DNA from: Reticulitermes lucifugus
Taxonomy: Eukaryota; Arthropoda; Insecta; Blattodea; Rhinotermitidae
DNA length: 64,000 nt
Assembly: GCA_026260175.1 (NCBI GenBank)
Contig: JAKCWW010000554.1
Location: 17,192 to 81,191, forward strand
Direction of reading: 5' to 3'
A program made the position numbers and the translations under genes. This document shows, piece by piece, positions 60,965-64,000 of this stretch; positions within the stretch are counted from its first letter, which is position 1; every line of letters starts with the position of its first letter. The notes under the pieces are model-generated. The model did no database searches and had not been told where the DNA came from. It was given only the letters and a program-made list of their open reading frames with translations.

Positions 60965-63484
60965 TAAGAGAACAAAACATGGACCAATTAGAAGGCAAAG
61001 ATCCAGAAGAGTATGTCAAGCGTGAGAGGAGTCTCCACTGAGAATGATTCCCACAGCGTAAATATCCTAAGTGATGTCTGCTGCAAATAGTGCTGTTGTA
61101 GAAGTGCATAAAAATTTGGAACAATTATTAATGTTCACTGTTGCAACTAAAAACATGCAGCAGAAGTATGTAGAAACAAATTAAGTTGAAAAATTTACAT
61201 CAAAATTGAGTCCTTCACTTTAAAAAAGTTAGTACAGTAAAACCCCGATTTAATGTTCCCGCATTTAGTGAAATCCCGGATTTAGTATATGATTTTTTTC
61301 ATCTCCCGACAATAGCTCCATATAAACAATGTACCTCCATTTAATGAAAACCTCGATTTAGTGAAATATATTCTAATCCCCCAGCAATTCATTAAATAAG
61401 GGTTTTACTGTATTTTATTTCTGTGAATGGTGTGTTATAAAAAAAATCAGAAGTATTAGTGTTGTCCAGTATTTATGAAGTACAGGAAAAAGATTCATGA
61501 CTTTCATGTCATATTTATGGTGCATAGAACAATTTTCCTTAAGACTTCACAATCTTTGTAAAGAAAGGCCCATGTTTCTTGCATATGTAGGCTTTGGAGG
61601 GCTAGCACTAAAACGGTTCAAACGGTCTACAACCCTATTTTTTTTTTTTATTTTGGCATGAAGGTCATATATTCTGGCTAGAAAAGTTTGGTATTGAAAG
61701 CTCCCAGTTCAAGTGTGTTTCAGTACTGACACATCCTAACACTAGTACTTGATAAATGTCTGTGACATCCTGAATAAGTTGTGGGTAATCAAATAGCAAG
61801 TTATCACACATGACACACCTTTGAAAACATAATACAAAATGGGTAATGAAATCAAGATTTTTATGAATTTTGTGATTTTAATAAAATAAGTAGAAACATT
61901 TTGTCTGATATATAGAACAGCTGTAAGACACAGAAACATAACATTTTACCATTATTTCAACATGCATTATTTTTAATTTTTAGAGATGATTTCTACATGA
62001 ATATACTATTATTATCGACATGTTTACAAAGATATGCCCTATAGCAGGACTGAAAATTACATACTGTGACATGTTGCCGAGAAATGAGGAGTGGAGCCCG
62101 ACATCCTGATCCACTGAGATTTGGATTTTGCTGCTGGCACATGATCACTTGTATCACGACAGGCAGTCAAGACATTAAAATACTGGAACTAGTCCATTTG
62201 TGAAGTAAAAGTTTTCTCAGCTTCACATTAAAATGTATTCCTATAAAGTTTATTGCAAGATATCTTTGTTTATAACATTGGATTGTTGCTGGTGACAGGT
62301 CGGATGAAGATCCAGATAATTGCCCCTCATCATGTGAGTTCCGCTGTAGGGATGGCAGCGACTGCATGGCTCGCAAACTGGTGTGCGACGGAGATTACGA
62401 TTGTTCTGATGGGTCTGATGAGTATGACTGTGATTACCACCCATCACACAATGACTGCCACCCTGAATTTGAATTTCAGGTGAGGCTGCTGAACCTGGTA
62501 CTTGCGTGACAAGTGAAGCTAGTCTTTACACAGTTGTGTGTTATTGTATGCACAGTTATTTAATGTGCTGACCACCAATGTAATGGCAACCAATTGCCTT
62601 AAGAGATCAGAAAAATGTAGAGTATGTCAAATATAACCAGGTGCACACCCAAAGGGGGGGTTGCAGGGCTGCAGCCCTTCCACCAAATCAAAATTTAAAA
62701 AAATACTCTAGTTTTGTAGACATTATGCTGTAAAACATTTTACATGATTTTACCCTTCAGACAAAATCAGCCACTGAAACTGGGTGATGACTAGTACATT
62801 CAAATTTAAAAAAAATATAAAAACTTAGGAAGTCTTAGCTGAACTTAAAGTGCCCAAGAAGATTTGACCTTGTGATTTAAATTAGGTGAGTGAATCATGG
62901 AACATGTAGTTATGTTTGTATATATGTAAATGCAGTTGCAAACAGTGTTATGTTACACTTATATTTATGACATGATTTTTATAGCATAGTTTTTAAAATC
63001 AAACATAAAATGCATATAGCCTCAGGGTCAGCCCCCCCCCCCAATGAAAACTTCAGGGTGCATGCTTGAATATAACACATCGAATGGAGAATATCCATCA
63101 TGCTGTCTTCTAACTCATTCTGATGATGAAATATCAGATCACTTCTGATTTTTCTTATAATAAAGACATATTCCATGATGCAGATAATGTCATTCTCCCA
63201 TGCAACTCAATTAATATTTGAATTTGAAAGAGAGGTTGTTTGAAGTTGATTTCCAGATATTCCGTCACAAATTTTTTGACTGTGTGGTTTGTGTTGTTAA
63301 ACAAGGGAACAGTTTGTTACATTTCTGTATATGATTTTAGTGCTATGATTCCTTGGCTGAAGGAGAATGGCCATACTGTGTTCCAAAAGCATGGTTGTGT
63401 GATGACCATGATGACTGCCCTCATGGAGAAGATGAATATATCAGTACATGCGTCAGGAAAGGGACATACAGTTACAGGCAGTGA
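55826..63484 (+). CDS. Secreted protein with four LDL-receptor class A repeats (prohormone-4-like?)
   Basis: Five coding exons are 55826-55995, 57069-57250, 58383-58506, 62299-62479 and 63341-63484 (TGA), all GT-AG with matching phases, giving about 266 residues. Residues 1-18 ([18 protein letters not shown]) are a clear signal peptide. A charged spacer follows, containing HDIYHVNT, one N-glycosylation site (NIT, about 59-61) and RNRR at about 69-72, a possible furin-type site. Then come four LDLa modules with the Cys/acidic pattern: [60 protein letters not shown] plus SDGSDE, and [20 protein letters not shown]. There is no transmembrane segment, EGF or beta-propeller, so it is not a lipoprotein receptor. 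Insect prohormone-4 precursors also combine a signal peptide, an N-terminal peptide and LDLa repeats; HDIYHVNT faintly recalls their peptide ending HFNT. That identity is inference. The intron before exon four carries a piggyBac remnant, and the second coding intron a LINE piece. Confidence 0.88.
57600..58340 (+). mobile_element. LINE fragment (endonuclease and RT start) in an LDLa-gene intron
   Basis: In broken frames: [20 protein letters not shown] (endonuclease N-terminal region, about 57668-57730), [16 protein letters not shown] (linker before RT, about 58012-58060) and [20 protein letters not shown] (RT motif 1-2 region, about 58240-58300). This matches the order endonuclease, linker, RT in the LINE family also seen at 52590. 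It ends just before the exon at 58383. Confidence 0.7.
59160..61130 (+). mobile_element. Degenerate piggyBac transposase
   Basis: In order on the + strand with stops and frameshifts: an acidic N-terminus (about 59355-59480), [18 protein letters not shown] (about 59665-59720), [20 protein letters not shown] and [20 protein letters not shown] (59838-60030), [19 protein letters not shown] (60355-60410), [11 protein letters not shown] (60613), then [20 protein letters not shown] (60670-60730). The GVDxxD block and the F-x-x-M-F-S-R-D-R-F-like block are piggyBac DDE-domain hallmarks. A (GT)n run of about 40 bp at 60920-60961 has replaced the Cys-rich C-terminus. It lies within the intron 58507-62298 of the LDLa gene, same strand. 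Terminal repeats were not delimited. Confidence 0.8.
60919..60961. repeat. (GT)n microsatellite
   Basis: About 20 uninterrupted GT/TG units, inside the piggyBac remnant. Confidence 0.95.
61235..61410. mobile_element. Pogo-like palindromic MITE
   Basis: The ends are CAGTAAAACCCCGATTTAAT and ATTAAATAAGGGTTTTACTG, flanked by TA on both sides (61233-61234, 61411-61412). The interior repeats the motif ATTTAGTGAAATCCCGGATT in variants. It is 176 bp, non-coding, immediately downstream of the piggyBac remnant. Confidence 0.8.
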
Positions 63485-64000
63485 CATCTGTATGACAGCT
63501 ACAGGCGCGACATTTCTGTGACAAGTCATATTGTTGATTGTAATTAATAGCAGGAATGGCTTTAGATAACTAAGAACCGTTTGGATGTACAGTCAAAAGC
63601 AGGTTTGGAATAACAGCATTTATTTGCATAATTTTCCTCTTTGTCGTGTTATCACCACTATAAAATTGTTGATGAAGTAAGAGAATTTTTTCACCCCATA
63701 ATTACCTCACCACATTAAGAGACATGGAAACCGATCACTTTCAGTCCACTGTTTTAGAGTACGTGCTGACGAAATAAGAAGTAAAAGATGATGAACACTT
63801 TCTCAGCAGCAAAAAACATTCTAATTGATGCAGAGATATATATTTTCTATGAACATATAACTGTATCCAGTAATTGTCACCCAAACTCACAATAGTTCTT
63901 CTTTACAATAATTAAATGTGAATAAGATATTTTTGTATTAATAATATTACTTTCTGCATTCTAATTATTATTCCAAATTGTTTTAGTTGGGGGGGGGGGG
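63485..64000. other. Downstream region of the LDLa gene
   Basis: AT-rich, presumably 3' UTR followed by intergenic DNA. The window ends in a poly-G run. No further gene seen. Confidence 0.5.

Noticed and set aside
62640-63065. Possible MITE with GTGCACACCC and GGGTGCATGC ends
   Set aside because: Poly-G/C runs and mismatches prevent a clear inverted repeat, and no target duplication was seen.

Overview
This is a stretch of nuclear DNA from an arthropod, most likely a hemimetabolous insect. A cockroach or termite is my best guess. That rests on the gene set, the kilobase-scale GT-AG introns, the AT-rich intergenic DNA and the dense interspersed repeats, and I could not test it by database search. 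The assembly has two N gaps (4401-4515 and 33413-33462) and one N at 25769.

Seven protein-coding genes can be assembled exon by exon. From left to right: (1) the 3' part of a Kv-beta / Hyperkinetic aldo-keto-reductase potassium-channel subunit, + strand, 1-8672. (2) CNOT9/Rcd-1, the CCR4-NOT subunit, + strand, 19789-24983, complete, with one GC-AG intron. (3) A short-chain dehydrogenase of the DHRS11/farnesol-dehydrogenase type, - strand, 32249-27451; its small last exon was not found. (4) A four-pass membrane protein, possibly Pasiflora-like, + strand, 36222-40484. (5) A CHK/EcKinase-like kinase with an intronless coding region, - strand, 45761-44430. (6) POLDIP2, + strand, 46479-51398, complete, divergent from gene 5. 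(7) A small secreted protein with four LDL-receptor class A repeats, possibly a prohormone-4-type precursor, + strand, 55826-63484. These genes belong to unrelated processes and the layout does not suggest a cluster or operon.

The rest is mainly introns, intergenic DNA and mobile-element debris. It includes a jockey/CR1-like LINE fragment (3375-4830), pieces of a second LINE family (28290, 52590-53710, 57600-58340), and two piggyBac remnants (35497-36190 and 59160-61130). There are two mariner remnants (22566-23252 and 41340-41720), two pogo/Tigger deletion derivatives (7740 and 39631) and two shorter pogo-like MITEs (30094 and 61235). A hAT-type MITE with an 8-bp target duplication lies at 1825-2051. 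Eight copies of a tRNA-derived SINE are present, seven on the minus strand. Two inverted-repeat elements carry hammerhead-ribozyme-like cores, and one of these is flanked by a 12-bp direct repeat.

I saw no CRISPR array, rRNA, intact tRNA or prokaryotic feature. The observations most worth following are the hammerhead-like inverted-repeat elements, an exact 25-nt sequence shared by the upstream regions of CNOT9 and the four-pass protein gene, the GC-AG intron, and the LDLa-containing putative neuropeptide precursor.
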